Source of the DNA: Fontibacterium sp040404065
GTDB taxonomy: Bacteria; Pseudomonadota; Alphaproteobacteria; Pelagibacterales; Pelagibacteraceae
Direction: 5' to 3' (one strand)
DNA length: 64,000 bases
Assembly (NCBI GenBank): GCA_040404065.1
Contig: JBBAJM010000001.1
Below the pieces are notes generated by a model. The model was not told the origin of the DNA. It saw only the letters and a list, made by a program, of their open reading frames with translations, and made no database searches. The stretch's first letter is position 1; each line of letters starts with the position of its first letter. Positions 16,303 to 24,184 of this stretch are shown here, piece by piece. Made by a program: the position numbers and the translations under genes.

Positions 16303-17727
16303 TTAAGCACTCTCGTATTTTGTTTGGATTTCCTCGATATACTCGCTTAAATCATCAAGCATGGCTAAGGTTTTTTCATCTTTTAGTTCTTCATACTTAA
16401 CTCTAAGATCATCAATATCTTTAAAAGCCTTGGGAATTGTATTCCACTTTTCATCGTTAGTACTTAAGATTTGTCCAGCAATAGCTCTGTGTATTTTTTT
16501 ATATTCGTCTTTGCCTAAAACTTCAGGATTTTCCTCATAAATTAACCTTTTTGCAAAATAACTAAAACGTTCATCTTTAAATTTTTCACTTAAACCAAGT
16601 TTACCTTTCCAATCCGATTTATGAAAATCTAACATCAATTTTTGATCTTCCGGTTTTGCAAATCCTCCTGCATAAATAGATTCTTCAGCCATGAGTCCAA
16701 GTTGCGAATCTAAAGCTTCTTTATCATCTGCCTCTTCACTTAAAATTTTAACAACTTTATCTTTAAACTCTTGATTAGAATGAATCATATTTGCTCGCTC
16801 TAATAATTTTGCAGCACCTAATTGTTTATAACCCTCAAAATTAATTGCATAATTTGGGCTCATAATCACAGGATGTTTGTTATTCTTAATGCTTCTAATA
16901 ACCTTAGGACTTTTCTTTAATTCTTCTTTAAGCTGCGCATAAGGCATCTTTAAATAAATACTAGGATCACTTTTTAAATCAAAGCACTGTGGCCAGTTAT
17001 ATTTTGGATGAAAGCAAACAAACGTCACTGCAAAGGGACGAGCTTTTCCATAAAAATATTCGTTCACACAAAATATTTTCTCTTTCTCAACAATGGCATT
17101 CACTTCAGTCTTGCTAGTTGTCATTAATGAAGCCTTCCAAACAGATGGAGCTTTATCTTTTATAATTTGCGCAATACTAATGGTTGCCATCACATCTGAT
17201 AAAGCACTGTGTGCATTGTCGTGTTTGATGCCATTCATTTCTGTGAGTTCTGCTAATTTAAATACTGCATTCCCTTTGTCACTCATTGGAGTTTTAATGC
17301 AATTTGGATAATACAAATGCGCTGTTCGAATAAGACCTAATATGTCACCACGTTTGTTTCCACTATGCTGAGTTAGATAAGGTTCATTCAAAGTTTTAAA
17401 TAAACTCTTCCTTAAAAACTCTTCATCAAAACTAATTGAATTGTAACCAACAAATACTGCGGGCGACCATTTATTAAATTGCTCAACCATTTGCGACATC
17501 ATTCCATAATGTGATAAATTTGTTTTTCTAAGAATTTGTGGTGTCGTATTATTTACAATTAAGGCATAAGGCTCTGGAACAAGACCTGGCTTTAATGAAC
17601 AGCGAATATTTAAAGGCTCTGCTAAAACTTGAAAATCATCATTAACTAAAACAGCGCCCACTTCAATAATTTGGTCCCAGGCACTGGATCTTCCACTTGT
17701 TTCAAAATCGTAGAATACGTAGTTCAT
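16303..17727 (-). CDS. sbcB: Exodeoxyribonuclease I
   Basis: This 474-aa DnaQ-fold exonuclease degrades single-stranded DNA 3' to 5'. The ExoI motif of the first metal-binding acids is Y-D-F-E-T-S-G (Asp7, Glu9). F-V-G-Y-N-S-I-S-F-D-E-E-F-L carries motif II and H-D-N-A-H-S-A-L-S-D carries the final catalytic His and Asp. The SH3-like and C-terminal extension regions beyond residue 200 give the full ExoI length. The start overlaps the rmuC stop as ATGA. Its pairing with rmuC suggests a shared role in DNA-end or recombination control. Confidence 0.93.
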   Translation of the reverse strand: MNYVFYDFETSGRSSAWDQIIEVGAVLVNDDFQVLAEPLNIRCSLKPGLVPEPYALIVNNTTPQILRKTNLSHYGMMSQMVEQFNKWSPAVFVGYNSISFDEEFLRKSLFKTLNEPYLTQHSGNKRGDILGLIRTAHLYYPNCIKTPMSDKGNAVFKLAELTEMNGIKHDNAHSALSDVMATISIAQIIKDKAPSVWKASLMTTSKTEVNAIVEKEKIFCVNEYFYGKARPFAVTFVCFHPKYNWPQCFDLKSDPSIYLKMPYAQLKEELKKSPKVIRSIKNNKHPVIMSPNYAINFEGYKQLGAAKLLERANMIHSNQEFKDKVVKILSEEADDKEALDSQLGLMAEESIYAGGFAKPEDQKLMLDFHKSDWKGKLGLSEKFKDERFSYFAKRLIYEENPEVLGKDEYKKIHRAIAGQILSTNDEKWNTIPKAFKDIDDLRVKYEELKDEKTLAMLDDLSEYIEEIQTKYESA

Positions 17728-18623
17728 TTAGTAATCTCATCTTTAGATTCTAATTCTTGAATCTTCTCAGCTCTGCTTTGAATTTTATCTGCTGAAACTT
17801 TAATACCTCTAAATTGCTCGGACACTTGATTAAATCTATTCTCAACATCAGCAACCCTTTCTGCTAAACGGCCAATGTCTTTGCCAATCACACCAATTTC
17901 TTTAATAACGACTTGAGCTTTCTTACTCATCTCAGAGTCTTTTAAAAACATACGAAGAGTATTTAATAATCCCCAAAGTAAACTTGGAGAAACAATAAGA
18001 ACATTTTTCTCTAATCCCTTAGTAATTAAATCGCTATCACTGATCTCACGGTACACCGCCTCTGATCTAATAAACATAATGGCATGAGGAGTAGTTTCGC
18101 CACTTATGATGTAGTCACTAGAGATCTTCTTAATGTTATTAACAACATCATCTTCAAATAATTTCTTATATTTCTTAATCTCTTCTTCAGTTTTGGCGGC
18201 TCTAAGATATTTATAATTATCTAAAACAAACTTTGAATCGATGCCGATCTTCTGCGAATTTTCACCTAAATCAATTAAGCAATCCACGCGTTTGTTATTA
18301 CTTAAAGTATGTTGAAATTTTAAATACTGCGAAGGAAGTCTATCTTTTAATAACTTCTCAAGTTCCATTTCAGAAAAAGCTCCTCGTTCTTGACGGTCAT
18401 TCAACATCCCCTCAAAGCTTTTAAAGGTATTATCAATTGATACCTGTGTCGTTGAAATATTCTTTGTCGCTTCCTCAACTTTAGAAAATCTAACAATCAA
18501 ATCTGCAAGCTGCGAACTAAGCACACTATTATCACCAGAATTACCATTCTTCTTAACAAAGAAATAAATAGCAATAGCTCCTACAAGAACACCAATAATT
18601 AAATATAAAATCTGACTATCCAT
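17724..18623 (-). CDS. rmuC: RmuC-family DNA recombination protein
   Basis: This 299-aa protein has one N-terminal membrane helix (about residues 5-23), a coiled-coil stretch, and the RmuC nuclease-like core. The core carries V-D-C-L-I-D-L-G and I-G-I-D-S-K-F-V-L-D-N-Y, the Asp and D-S-K pattern of PD-(D/E)XK-related enzymes. A second coiled coil ends the protein (about 225-290). RmuC proteins limit recombination at inverted repeats. It is shorter than the roughly 450-residue enterobacterial form. It directly precedes and overlaps the exoI gene. Confidence 0.9.
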   Translation of the reverse strand: MDSQILYLIIGVLVGAIAIYFFVKKNGNSGDNSVLSSQLADLIVRFSKVEEATKNISTTQVSIDNTFKSFEGMLNDRQERGAFSEMELEKLLKDRLPSQYLKFQHTLSNNKRVDCLIDLGENSQKIGIDSKFVLDNYKYLRAAKTEEEIKKYKKLFEDDVVNNIKKISSDYIISGETTPHAIMFIRSEAVYREISDSDLITKGLEKNVLIVSPSLLWGLLNTLRMFLKDSEMSKKAQVVIKEIGVIGKDIGRLAERVADVENRFNQVSEQFRGIKVSADKIQSRAEKIQELESKDEITK

Positions 18624-18626
18624 TTA

Positions 18627-19070
18627 TTAACTATTCATTAAAATATAATTACCACCACAAAAGTAATCCTTCTGCTCTCCTTGAGGAATTAAATAAAATT
18701 TAATGTTATTTTTAAAAATAAACTTATTGTTATGTCCTTCTAAGACTATTTCATGTTTCGTAATCATCTCGTGCTTTAAGATACGAGATCGAGGTGTTTC
18801 AATTGAGATAGAATAAGTGTCTTTTGCATTCTCTTGTAATTTTAATTCGTTATAGAGACCTGTGTACATTTTATGATTTTTATCTAAGGATTTAAGGACT
18901 TTACTGTCTGTATCAAACTCAAACTTAAATTCATTTCTTATATAGTTTGGAAGTAGATTATGAAGCTGACGTTTTTCTAAGTGCTCATCTAATAATTTTT
19001 GAGGCACCTCCAGATACTTTGGTATCTTAGATTTTTCACTATTGATCTTAAGTGTAAAAGTGTTCTTCAT
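18627..19070 (-). CDS. Hypothetical protein, 147 aa
   Basis: I do not recognise this protein. It is charged and soluble, with no signal peptide or membrane segment. Beta-rich alternation makes up most of it, and there is a single cysteine near the end (Y-F-C-G-G-N-Y). It sits six bases below the DUF1345 gene and three bases above rmuC, so it is transcribed with rmuC and exoI and is very likely a real gene. The context hints at an envelope or DNA-repair link, but nothing in the sequence shows a function. Confidence 0.7.
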   Translation of the reverse strand: MKNTFTLKINSEKSKIPKYLEVPQKLLDEHLEKRQLHNLLPNYIRNEFKFEFDTDSKVLKSLDKNHKMYTGLYNELKLQENAKDTYSISIETPRSRILKHEMITKHEIVLEGHNNKFIFKNNIKFYLIPQGEQKDYFCGGNYILMNS

Positions 19071-19076
19071 TTAAAG

Positions 19077-19748
19077 TTAAGACATCAGTCCCGCAACCAA
19101 GCTCATTGTGAGTGCTAGTAAGGTTGCGTTGAAGGCAAAGGAGATCATGCTGTGTACAGTAACAAGAGATCTAATTTTTGAACTTTGAATAACCACATCT
19201 GCTGTTTGGCAGGTCATTCCAATCACTACTGAAAAGTGAAAAAAATCTGCATAACTTGGATTTTTAGAACCTGAAAAAAGTAGAGGGTTAAGTTTCTTAT
19301 TATTCTTTTGTTCTAAGTAATAAATATGCGCGTAATGCAAACAATAGGCGGTATGCAACACCAACCATGAAGTAAAGAATGTAACTCCCGTCATCAATAC
19401 TGCAAATTCTTTTAAATTACGTGGCACATCTTTCATGCCACCAATATGAATAAATATTGCAAGTAAACTAACGCCCCCTGAAAGTAGTGAAATAATATAG
19501 ATTGCAAGTTTGCCATCATCTTCGAGCGCACTAAAGTGGGAAATGTTTTTATTCCCAACAAAATGCATCATCAAAAAAACAAGCACAAGATAGGTTGTAG
19601 ATGCTGCGCTCCAGCCCATTAAAAAACGAGTGGAAGGTTGATAACCGTGTAATGAGAAAAATACTAATACTCCAACCGCTATAGAATAGAAAATTCTAGG
19701 TTTTGCCTTAACGAGGAACCAATGAAGTTTGATTTTTTTATCTGCCAC
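19077..19748 (-). CDS. DUF1345 integral membrane protein
   Basis: This 223-aa protein has about five hydrophobic helices. It shows the DUF1345 signatures: a G-W-S-A-A start of the second helix, H-Y-A-H-I-Y-Y in the middle, and a final F-F-H-F-S-V-V-I-G-M-T-C-Q-T-A-D-V block followed by a last helix. The function of the family is unknown. It is the first gene of the minus-strand operon toward rmuC, exoI and msrPQ. A 181-base gap separates it from the divergent photolyase gene and holds both promoters, though I see no strong -10/-35 boxes there. Confidence 0.88.
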   Translation of the reverse strand: MADKKIKLHWFLVKAKPRIFYSIAVGVLVFFSLHGYQPSTRFLMGWSAASTTYLVLVFLMMHFVGNKNISHFSALEDDGKLAIYIISLLSGGVSLLAIFIHIGGMKDVPRNLKEFAVLMTGVTFFTSWLVLHTAYCLHYAHIYYLEQKNNKKLNPLLFSGSKNPSYADFFHFSVVIGMTCQTADVVIQSSKIRSLVTVHSMISFAFNATLLALTMSLVAGLMS

Positions 19749-19929
19749 AAAATTTATTTAAGTTGTTATTCATTAATATCTTATAGATTTTATTCTAACT
19801 GCATTCGACGCAATACCAATGATTAAACCTATTTGCATCTGGTGTATTTATAACAATTTAATCATTTATTGATACTGTGGCGAAGTGTTTGATTTTGCTT
19901 TGTAAACAAAGATAATACTTTAGATAAAT

Positions 19930-21081
19930 ATGAAAATTAGAGAGCAGGCACTGAAAAGTCTTAATGATTTTTCAGAAAATTTTTTAAGTAATTATGCCAA
20001 AGACAGGAATTTTGATAACGGTGCAGCGCAAAGAAGCAATACCAGTTGTTTGTCAAAATATATCACGCATAGAATTATTGATGAGCAGGAAGTTATTCTC
20101 TCGGCACATTCGAAATACTCATATGTAAAAATTGAAAAATTCGTTCAAGAAGTTTTTTGGCGAACCTATTGGAAAGGTTGGTTAGAACTTAGACCTAAAG
20201 TTTGGCAAATATATAAACAGGATCTGATAAAATTAGAGCAAGAAACAAAAAATATAAATTATCAGAATGCAATTAATGCAGCCACATCCATTGAGTGCTT
20301 TAATGATTGGGTCAAAGAATTAAAGCAGACGGGCTATTTGCACAATCACGCGAGGATGTGGTTTGCAAGTATTTGGATTTTTACTTTAAAATTACCATGG
20401 CAACTAGGTGCTGATTTCTTTTTAAGGCACTTACTAGATGGCGATGCGGCATCAAACACTTTAAGTTGGCGCTGGGTTGCAGGATTACAAACCAAGGGTA
20501 AAAATTATCTGGCTACTAGTTGGAATATTAATAAATTTTCAAAGAAGAAATATAATAATTTGAAGCTTAATGAAAATGCGGCACCTATTTTTGAAAGTGA
20601 AAATTTTACTATCCAGCCCTTACATTTTGATAAAGTTGATTTTAATAATTCATTACTGCTTATTCATAATTTAGATAGTGTATTTTTGCAGAAATTTAAA
20701 AATAAATTTCAATTTAATCACTGTGCACTTATGGATTTTAATACTGTTTTGGAAAATAATTTTTCAAAGAAAGTATTAGATTTTAAAACAGCAATCAATC
20801 TTGAGCTTTTAGCTGAAATAAAAAATAACTTTGGCACTAATCTAATCATTAAAAATAAAGATGATCTGTTAAAAATAATAGCCGACAAAAATATAAAAAA
20901 TGTAATTATGCCTTATCTAACCTGCGGATATGAGAATGATTACATTAGCGAACTAAAGGCTAAAACTAATATTTCATATTTAGTAAGAGAATATGATCAA
21001 TTTTGTTTTCCATTTGCAAATAAAGGGTTCTTTGCTTTCAAAGACCAAATTCCTAAAATTATAACTAAATTTTTTAATTAG
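19930..21081 (+). CDS. Photolyase with inverted domain order (NewPHL type)
   Basis: This 383-aa flavoprotein begins directly with the all-helical FAD-binding region of photolyases. It shows N-F-D-N-G-A-A-Q-R-S-N-T-S near residue 27, E-V-F-W-R-T-Y-W-K-G-W at 74-84, H-N-H-A-R-M-W at 138-144 and D-G-D-A-A-S-N-T-L-S-W-R-W at 170-182. The usual N-terminal alpha/beta antenna domain is missing. An alpha/beta-looking domain of about 170 residues follows at the C-terminus instead. Bacterial photolyases with this inverted order are known as NewPHL and repair cyclobutane dimers in single-stranded DNA. I infer the same role here. No antenna-pigment site can be named. The gene stands alone on the plus strand. 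Confidence 0.82.
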   Translation: MKIREQALKSLNDFSENFLSNYAKDRNFDNGAAQRSNTSCLSKYITHRIIDEQEVILSAHSKYSYVKIEKFVQEVFWRTYWKGWLELRPKVWQIYKQDLIKLEQETKNINYQNAINAATSIECFNDWVKELKQTGYLHNHARMWFASIWIFTLKLPWQLGADFFLRHLLDGDAASNTLSWRWVAGLQTKGKNYLATSWNINKFSKKKYNNLKLNENAAPIFESENFTIQPLHFDKVDFNNSLLLIHNLDSVFLQKFKNKFQFNHCALMDFNTVLENNFSKKVLDFKTAINLELLAEIKNNFGTNLIIKNKDDLLKIIADKNIKNVIMPYLTCGYENDYISELKAKTNISYLVREYDQFCFPFANKGFFAFKDQIPKIITKFFN

Positions 21082-21099
21082 AACTAACTTTTAGCTAAG

Positions 21100-21669
21100 T
21101 TATAAACTTTGAGCTGTTTGCTTAACGTCTTCTAAAAATTGAGCTCGTTCTTCAGGGCTTACGAAGGGCACAGCAAAATATCTTCTATATTTAATGTCTC
21201 TTATCCCGCAAATATGAAACACACCGCGTTTTAATCTTCGAATGGGTAAATTTAAAAAAAATGTCGTGATTGCAAGTCTAGGAGAACCATAGGTACAAAA
21301 AATAATTGCATTTTTGTCCTTAAGTCCGCCAATGGGATATCCATAATTTCCCCATAATTTTTTAAAAGTGAAAGCAAACGGTGGCGCTAGGACTTTATCA
21401 ATCCAACCTTCTAAGATGGCAGGCATTCTAAAATTCCAAATTGGACCTATTAATACAATTGTATCTGATTTCTTTATTCGCTCTCTGTGAGAAAGAGTTG
21501 TTGCATCAGGTTCTTCTCCTCTAAAAACTGGATCAAAATTTTCTTTATATAAATCCACACAATCAACCGAATGACCTAGTTGTCTTGCTGTTTCAGTAAA
21601 AGTGTCGCGAATAGCTGCATTAAAGGATTTATCGCTATAGTGACCATAAACTAAAAATACTTTTTTCAT
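21100..21669 (-). CDS. Flavodoxin-fold NAD(P)H:quinone oxidoreductase
   Basis: This 189-aa protein has the NQO/KefF/YwrO type of flavodoxin-like fold. It starts K-K-V-F-L-V-Y-G-H-Y with the phosphate loop. It then has S-D-T-I-V-L-I-G-P-I-W-N-F-R-M-P-A-I-L-E-G-W-I-D, the family hallmark, and a G-G-L-K-D-K-N-A turn before the next strand. It should carry FMN or FAD and reduce quinones by two electrons. It is the last gene of the minus-strand run from 23986. It begins five bases after a small membrane-protein ORF. Confidence 0.88.
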   Translation of the reverse strand: MKKVFLVYGHYSDKSFNAAIRDTFTETARQLGHSVDCVDLYKENFDPVFRGEEPDATTLSHRERIKKSDTIVLIGPIWNFRMPAILEGWIDKVLAPPFAFTFKKLWGNYGYPIGGLKDKNAIIFCTYGSPRLAITTFFLNLPIRRLKRGVFHICGIRDIKYRRYFAVPFVSPEERAQFLEDVKQTAQSL

Positions 21670-21674
21670 AAATT

Positions 21675-21794
21675 TTAAAACTTTAATAAATTTATAAATA
21701 AAGGCGATAAAGCAAGCAACACTAATATGATCACCACTGTCTTCGGTCTACTAATAAGGTAATCCAGTATCTTAATTAAATCATCTTTAATCAT
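21675..21794 (-). CDS. Small single-span membrane protein, 39 aa
   Basis: This short ORF fills the gap between the 129-aa secreted protein and the oxidoreductase gene. It reads MIKDDLIKILDYLISRPKTV followed by a strongly hydrophobic stretch of about 18 residues with Leu, Ile and Val, ending L-L-K-F. An AGGA lies about nine bases before the ATG. It starts 11 bases after one gene's stop and ends five bases before the next gene's start. A charged N-terminus followed by a membrane helix at the C-terminus is a common design of small membrane peptides. I do not recognise it. The operon fit is the main support. Confidence 0.5.
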   Translation of the reverse strand: MIKDDLIKILDYLISRPKTVVIILVLLALSPLFINLLKF

Positions 21795-21805
21795 TAACAA
21801 TAATC

Positions 21806-22195
21806 CTATGAAGCCTTAGGTTTCTTTTCAAGTTTAGTACAAACGTATTTGTAGCTTTTAGTCCAGTCTGCAGATGTTTTGTTTTGACCAGTCATTTCAA
21901 GTTGACCATTTGCAAGTTTAAGTGAATATTTGTCAGACCAATCTCCCCAATTGTGTGTCCAATTCATTAAGTCTTTTTCTTCAGTATAAGGATCGAATTG
22001 GCGTTTAATGTCTTTAACTAATTTTTTATCTTTATCTAAAAGAATTTTTAAAACTGGCATCTTCTTTGCAGCATATTCTTTGCCGCCTTCCATTTGACCC
22101 CCCTCTTTAAAATTACAAAGATAAGTCACCATTTGTGCATTTGCTTTACTAGCAACTACAGAGGTTAGAAGAATAATAAAGATAAAGTGTTTCAT
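21806..22195 (-). CDS. Secreted hypothetical protein, 129 aa
   Basis: The N-terminus is a clear signal peptide (MKHFIFIILLTSVVASKANA, cleavage near residue 20). The mature part is lysine-rich and contains tryptophans in W-T-H-N-W-G-D-W-S-D-K-Y. Two cysteines, in Y-L-C-N-F and Y-V-C-T-K, sit near the two ends and could form a disulfide bond. The fold looks like a small beta-sandwich, but I cannot assign a family. It belongs to the envelope operon with the PAP2 phosphatase and small membrane proteins. Periplasmic location is inferred. Confidence 0.7.
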   Translation of the reverse strand: MKHFIFIILLTSVVASKANAQMVTYLCNFKEGGQMEGGKEYAAKKMPVLKILLDKDKKLVKDIKRQFDPYTEEKDLMNWTHNWGDWSDKYSLKLANGQLEMTGQNKTSADWTKSYKYVCTKLEKKPKAS

Positions 22196-22205
22196 ATTTA
22201 AACTT

Positions 22206-22325
22206 TTAAAAGAAAATATAATAAAAAATAACTGCTTTAATTACCGCAGCAGCAATAACAATCTTTTTATGTTTATTAAAGTGTTTTAATGCTGTGATTG
22301 TGTAGGATTTTATTAGCCTGTCCAT
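22206..22325 (-). CDS. Small single-span membrane protein, 39 aa, coupled to upstream gene
   Basis: The ATG lies inside the last codons of the 92-aa gene (13-base overlap) just after a GAGGA, which suggests coupled translation. The product begins MDRLIKSYTITALKHFNKHK and ends in a hydrophobic helix of about 18 residues. It stops ten bases before the next gene. It has the same length, basic N-terminus and C-terminal helix as the other 39-aa ORF of this operon, though identity between them is low. I infer a pair of small envelope peptides of unknown role. Confidence 0.5.
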   Translation of the reverse strand: MDRLIKSYTITALKHFNKHKKIVIAAAVIKAVIFYYIFF

Positions 22326-22591
22326 TCCTCATCAAATTCTTCTTCACGGCCTACTCGTTCTCTCTCACAAATTTTAACAAACTTAAAATAAGGAAAGTTT
22401 TCCATGAATTTTAGATCTTTAGTTTTAACATCTATGGGCTGAGCGATAAATTTTTTAACCATGTCCGCATCTCCCCAAACATACATAAACTGAACATCAG
22501 CGCAATTTTCTAGTGGTTCCTTTTGAGTAGGCTCTGCTGCAACGATTTGAACGTTGAACACGATGCATAGAATTAGAATAATACGTTTCAT
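22313..22591 (-). CDS. Secreted hypothetical protein, 92 aa
   Basis: A signal peptide (MKRIILILCIVFNVQIVAAE) is followed by a short mature domain with two cysteines (E-N-C-A-D and K-I-C-E-R), a likely disulfide, and a very acidic tail (E-E-E-F-D-E-E-W). No family is recognised. The start overlaps the end of the 76-aa membrane gene by four bases (ATGA type). The end overlaps the next small ORF. The tight packing supports a real periplasmic product of the operon. Confidence 0.68.
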   Translation of the reverse strand: MKRIILILCIVFNVQIVAAEPTQKEPLENCADVQFMYVWGDADMVKKFIAQPIDVKTKDLKFMENFPYFKFVKICERERVGREEEFDEEWTG

Positions 22592-22818
22592 TTGTTTTTC
22601 TTTATCAGTTTGCTGATGATTACAACAGAGGCCATAATCACAAAGCTTAGGATGATCATTGCAAATAAAATGTAATCATCTTTATATTCTTTTAAATTAA
22701 TCACTCTTGGCACAATTAAATAAAGAACGATTGCAAGAATTAGCCAAAGCGCAAGGACCTTTCGAGGTGTTATTTTATTAAGATTATCTTTTGCCTCATC
22801 CTTTACGACTTTAAACAT
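22588..22818 (-). CDS. Two-helix membrane protein, 76 aa
   Basis: The protein has a charged N-terminus (F-K-V-V-K-D-E-A-K-D), a hydrophobic helix at about residues 21-38, a short charged loop (N-L-K-E-Y-K-D-D-Y), and a second helix at about 48-69, and it ends in lysines. It overlaps the phosphatase stop by one base and the next gene by four bases. No known family is recognised. Its place under a PAP2 phosphatase in an envelope operon suggests an inner-membrane partner, which is inference only. Confidence 0.68.
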   Translation of the reverse strand: MFKVVKDEAKDNLNKITPRKVLALWLILAIVLYLIVPRVINLKEYKDDYILFAMIILSFVIMASVVIISKLIKKNK

Positions 22819-23570
22819 TACTCTTTAGAATCTTTTTTGATAGGAGAACTAGTAAGACCTGCCTGAATAAGCTCTTCTTTAGCTTTTTTCATTAGTGTTT
22901 TAAATTTTTTATTATTCACTAAATCATTACCAACCATCACCCCAAGCACTTCGCCTGCTGCAACATCGGATGGGTAATGAGCGCCGCAAAATATTCTGTT
23001 GTTTCCATAAAGTCTTGCTCTATCCATAATCGCACTTGCCTTTTCAGGTATTAAATTTGCAAGTACCACAGCAGCTGCATAACCAAATGTCGTATGTCCG
23101 CTTGGATAGGTTCTGTTTAAATCACTAGCGACTGGTTCCTGACATGGAGTAATGCTCGTATCTGTTTGGTAAGGTCTTTTAATGGTGAAATAATCTTTTG
23201 ATAAATCTTTAGCCTTCGTTCTATTGAAGTTAACTTTTTCAAACAACGCTTTAGTCACGGGTAATTTTTCAATATCAAAATCTGGAATAACATCAGCAAA
23301 AACACTAACACTTAAAATTTTTGCATCTCTAACTGCAAGATCTTTCTCCCGTTGTGAAAGTCTTGCCATAGAACTTTTGATGGTTTGAAGTTCTATTTGT
23401 CTTTCAATTGAATCTTCTTTGGGCGCAGGAGGCAAAATAAACTCAGGCTTATAATGATTAAGATCAAGATATAAAACCTCATTGGGTTTTTCCTGAGCTA
23501 TGGTTTGAAGCGAAAAGGTTAAAACAAATGCTGCAACGAATGCTATTTTAAATATATGAAATAGTTTCAT
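22818..23570 (-). CDS. PAP2-superfamily class A acid phosphatase
   Basis: This 250-aa secreted phosphatase starts with a signal peptide ending near T-I-A-Q. All three PAP2 motifs are visible. Motif 1 is K-R-P-Y. Motif 2 is Y-P-S-G-H-T-T-F-G, with the catalytic His. Motif 3 is N-N-R-I-F-C-G-A-H-Y-P-S-D-V, with the nucleophilic His and its Asp. The layout matches periplasmic non-specific acid phosphatases (PhoN/PhoC type), which release phosphate from organic phosphoesters. A role in phosphorus scavenging is a reasonable inference for a marine bacterium. It follows a four-helix membrane gene by two bases. Confidence 0.9.
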   Translation of the reverse strand: MKLFHIFKIAFVAAFVLTFSLQTIAQEKPNEVLYLDLNHYKPEFILPPAPKEDSIERQIELQTIKSSMARLSQREKDLAVRDAKILSVSVFADVIPDFDIEKLPVTKALFEKVNFNRTKAKDLSKDYFTIKRPYQTDTSITPCQEPVASDLNRTYPSGHTTFGYAAAVVLANLIPEKASAIMDRARLYGNNRIFCGAHYPSDVAAGEVLGVMVGNDLVNNKKFKTLMKKAKEELIQAGLTSSPIKKDSKE

Positions 23571-23572
23571 GT

Positions 23573-23986
23573 TTATCTTCTTTTCTTAACTATAAACTCT
23601 TTTGCAATGGGAGTGAAATATAACAAAAATAAAATAGCACCATCTGTCGCAGATTGTAGATAATCAAAAAAACTACTTAAAGCCTCACTAACATTTACCC
23701 CGGCACTTAGTAAAAATAATGAAGTTAATACAAAGTAAATAACGAATAGTATTTTGCCAAATCTATAAGATTTATAAAGCATGAATAACGAAACATAAAA
23801 AAGCACAACTGTTATAAGAGCGCCAATACCAACTACCATTTGTAAAATTTCTGAATCAAAATAGTGCAAAGTTTCATACACTTTCTCAACCTTCTTTGAT
23901 TGAAAGAAGAAAGTAACAATTAGCGTTAACGTAAATAAAGCAGCGTCAATTAAGATGAGATTTTTAAAGATTCTTTTTAAGTTCAT
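23573..23986 (-). CDS. Four-helix membrane protein, 137 aa
   Basis: Four hydrophobic segments, at about residues 9-28, 48-67, 75-98 and 112-130, are separated by short charged loops. The ends are basic. I do not recognise a family. It is the first gene of the minus-strand envelope operon and sits two bases above the acid phosphatase gene. The 197-base region upstream holds the promoters for this gene and for the divergent TauE gene. Confidence 0.7.
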   Translation of the reverse strand: MNLKRIFKNLILIDAALFTLTLIVTFFFQSKKVEKVYETLHYFDSEILQMVVGIGALITVVLFYVSLFMLYKSYRFGKILFVIYFVLTSLFLLSAGVNVSEALSSFFDYLQSATDGAILFLLYFTPIAKEFIVKKRR

Positions 23987-24109
23987 AAATTAATTTTTAT
24001 TCATGTATTTTTAACCTTTTCGCCTTAATATTCTATATTAAAATTTTATCTATTCTTTAGATATTACAATAGCTATTTTTGCTCGTAAATTAATGTGGTT
24101 AGGAGTAAA

Positions 24110-24184
24110 ATGAAGTACCGAAAAAAAGTGTATAAAACAAAATCTATCAACACATTTATAATCTCTCAAAATAAACAATATTAA
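24110..24184 (+). CDS. Possible 24-aa leader ORF coupled to the TauE/SafE gene
   Basis: A textbook AGGAG (24101-24105) precedes an ATG at 24110 that opens 24 codons (MKYRKKVYKTKSINTFIISQ...). The stop TAA shares its last base with the ATG of the exporter gene (TAATG). The exporter itself has no good ribosome binding site, so the leader could bring ribosomes to it. The peptide is basic and has no clear attenuator residue run. It may be only a coupling device. Seen in sequence; expression untested. Confidence 0.38.
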   Translation: MKYRKKVYKTKSINTFIISQNKQY

